Of a stretch of DNA of 40,916 nt, positions 40,812 to 40,916 are shown piece by piece. The translations under genes and the position numbers were made by a program. Under the pieces are notes generated by a model. That model searched no databases. It was not told the DNA's origin and saw only the letters and a program-made list of their open reading frames with translations. This DNA comes from Planctomycetota bacterium (GTDB lineage Bacteria; Planctomycetota; OFTM77). The DNA is taken from the NCBI GenBank assembly GCA_029260795.1, contig JAJDCO010000036.1, positions 1 to 40,916 of the forward strand. The letters are read 5' to 3'. Every line of letters starts with the position of its first letter. Position 1 is the first letter of the stretch.

Positions 40812-40916
40812 GATCTTCAAGTCGGCGCGCTGTAGCTTTTTCAACGCTCGGGTTTCAGTTCGCTTCGCAGTCGGTCTCGCGTGACGATTACCGTCGGTGG
40901 CTCTGCCTTCTCGCAC

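Overview
The window comes from a GC-rich Gram-negative bacterium. Lipoprotein signal peptides, an ExbB/ExbD motor pair, a sigma-54 activator and a complex I operon are all present. Nothing in the sequence fixes the phylum. The mix of an 11-gene complex I locus without nuoEFG, a two-subunit 2-oxoacid:ferredoxin oxidoreductase, a CRTAC1/UnbV propeller protein, a bacterial deoxyhypusine-synthase-like protein and many TPR/coiled-coil envelope proteins would suit a planctomycete, an acidobacterium or a deltaproteobacterium-like lineage. I see no tRNA, rRNA, CRISPR array, insertion sequence or phage gene.

Layout. (1) 1-5399: a large helical lipoprotein (408-2510) behind a good sigma-54-type promoter; a deoxyhypusine-synthase-family enzyme (minus); a 61-aa ribbon-helix-helix-like protein with a histone-H1-like tail; a GAF plus degenerate receiver protein (minus). 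(2) 5748-18123: twelve same-strand genes, mostly closely spaced, behind a second sigma-54-type promoter. They encode a TPR lipoprotein, two secreted coiled-coil proteins, an ExbB/TolQ proton-channel subunit, an ExbD/TolR subunit, a TonB-positioned protein with an unfamiliar C-terminal domain, a secreted TPR protein, a small cytoplasmic coiled-coil protein, an actin-like ATPase, an inner-membrane TPR protein, a sensor histidine kinase and an NtrC-type sigma-54 activator. (3) 18142-26119: a von Willebrand A (VWA) membrane protein and a YcfL/DUF1425-like lipoprotein on the minus strand, divergent from a TPR lipoprotein and a CRTAC1-like FG-GAP/UnbV lipoprotein, then two small unrecognised genes. 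(4) 26589-40628: korA, korB and nuoABCDHIJKLMN. (5) 40629-40916: non-coding, with a perfect 38-bp palindrome.

How the genes may work together. Region 2 reads as a self-contained, self-regulated envelope machine. A proton-driven ExbBD motor is encoded with a cytoplasmic actin-like protein, an inner-membrane TPR linker, a TonB-like periplasmic arm, secreted helical proteins and an outer-membrane TPR lipoprotein. The last two genes are a two-component pair whose regulator needs sigma-54, and sigma-54-like promoters precede both this operon and the 700-aa lipoprotein at 408. By analogy only, the parts resemble the TtpC/TonB2 clusters and the Myxococcus Agl/Glt gliding machinery. The combination with a dedicated actin-like ATPase and its own sigma-54 circuit is the strongest candidate here for an undescribed system.

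Region 4 is energy metabolism. KorAB makes reduced ferredoxin from 2-oxoglutarate. The adjacent complex I set lacks the NADH-oxidising module (nuoE, F, G), which suggests a ferredoxin-fed or otherwise non-NADH-fed complex unless those genes lie elsewhere in the genome.
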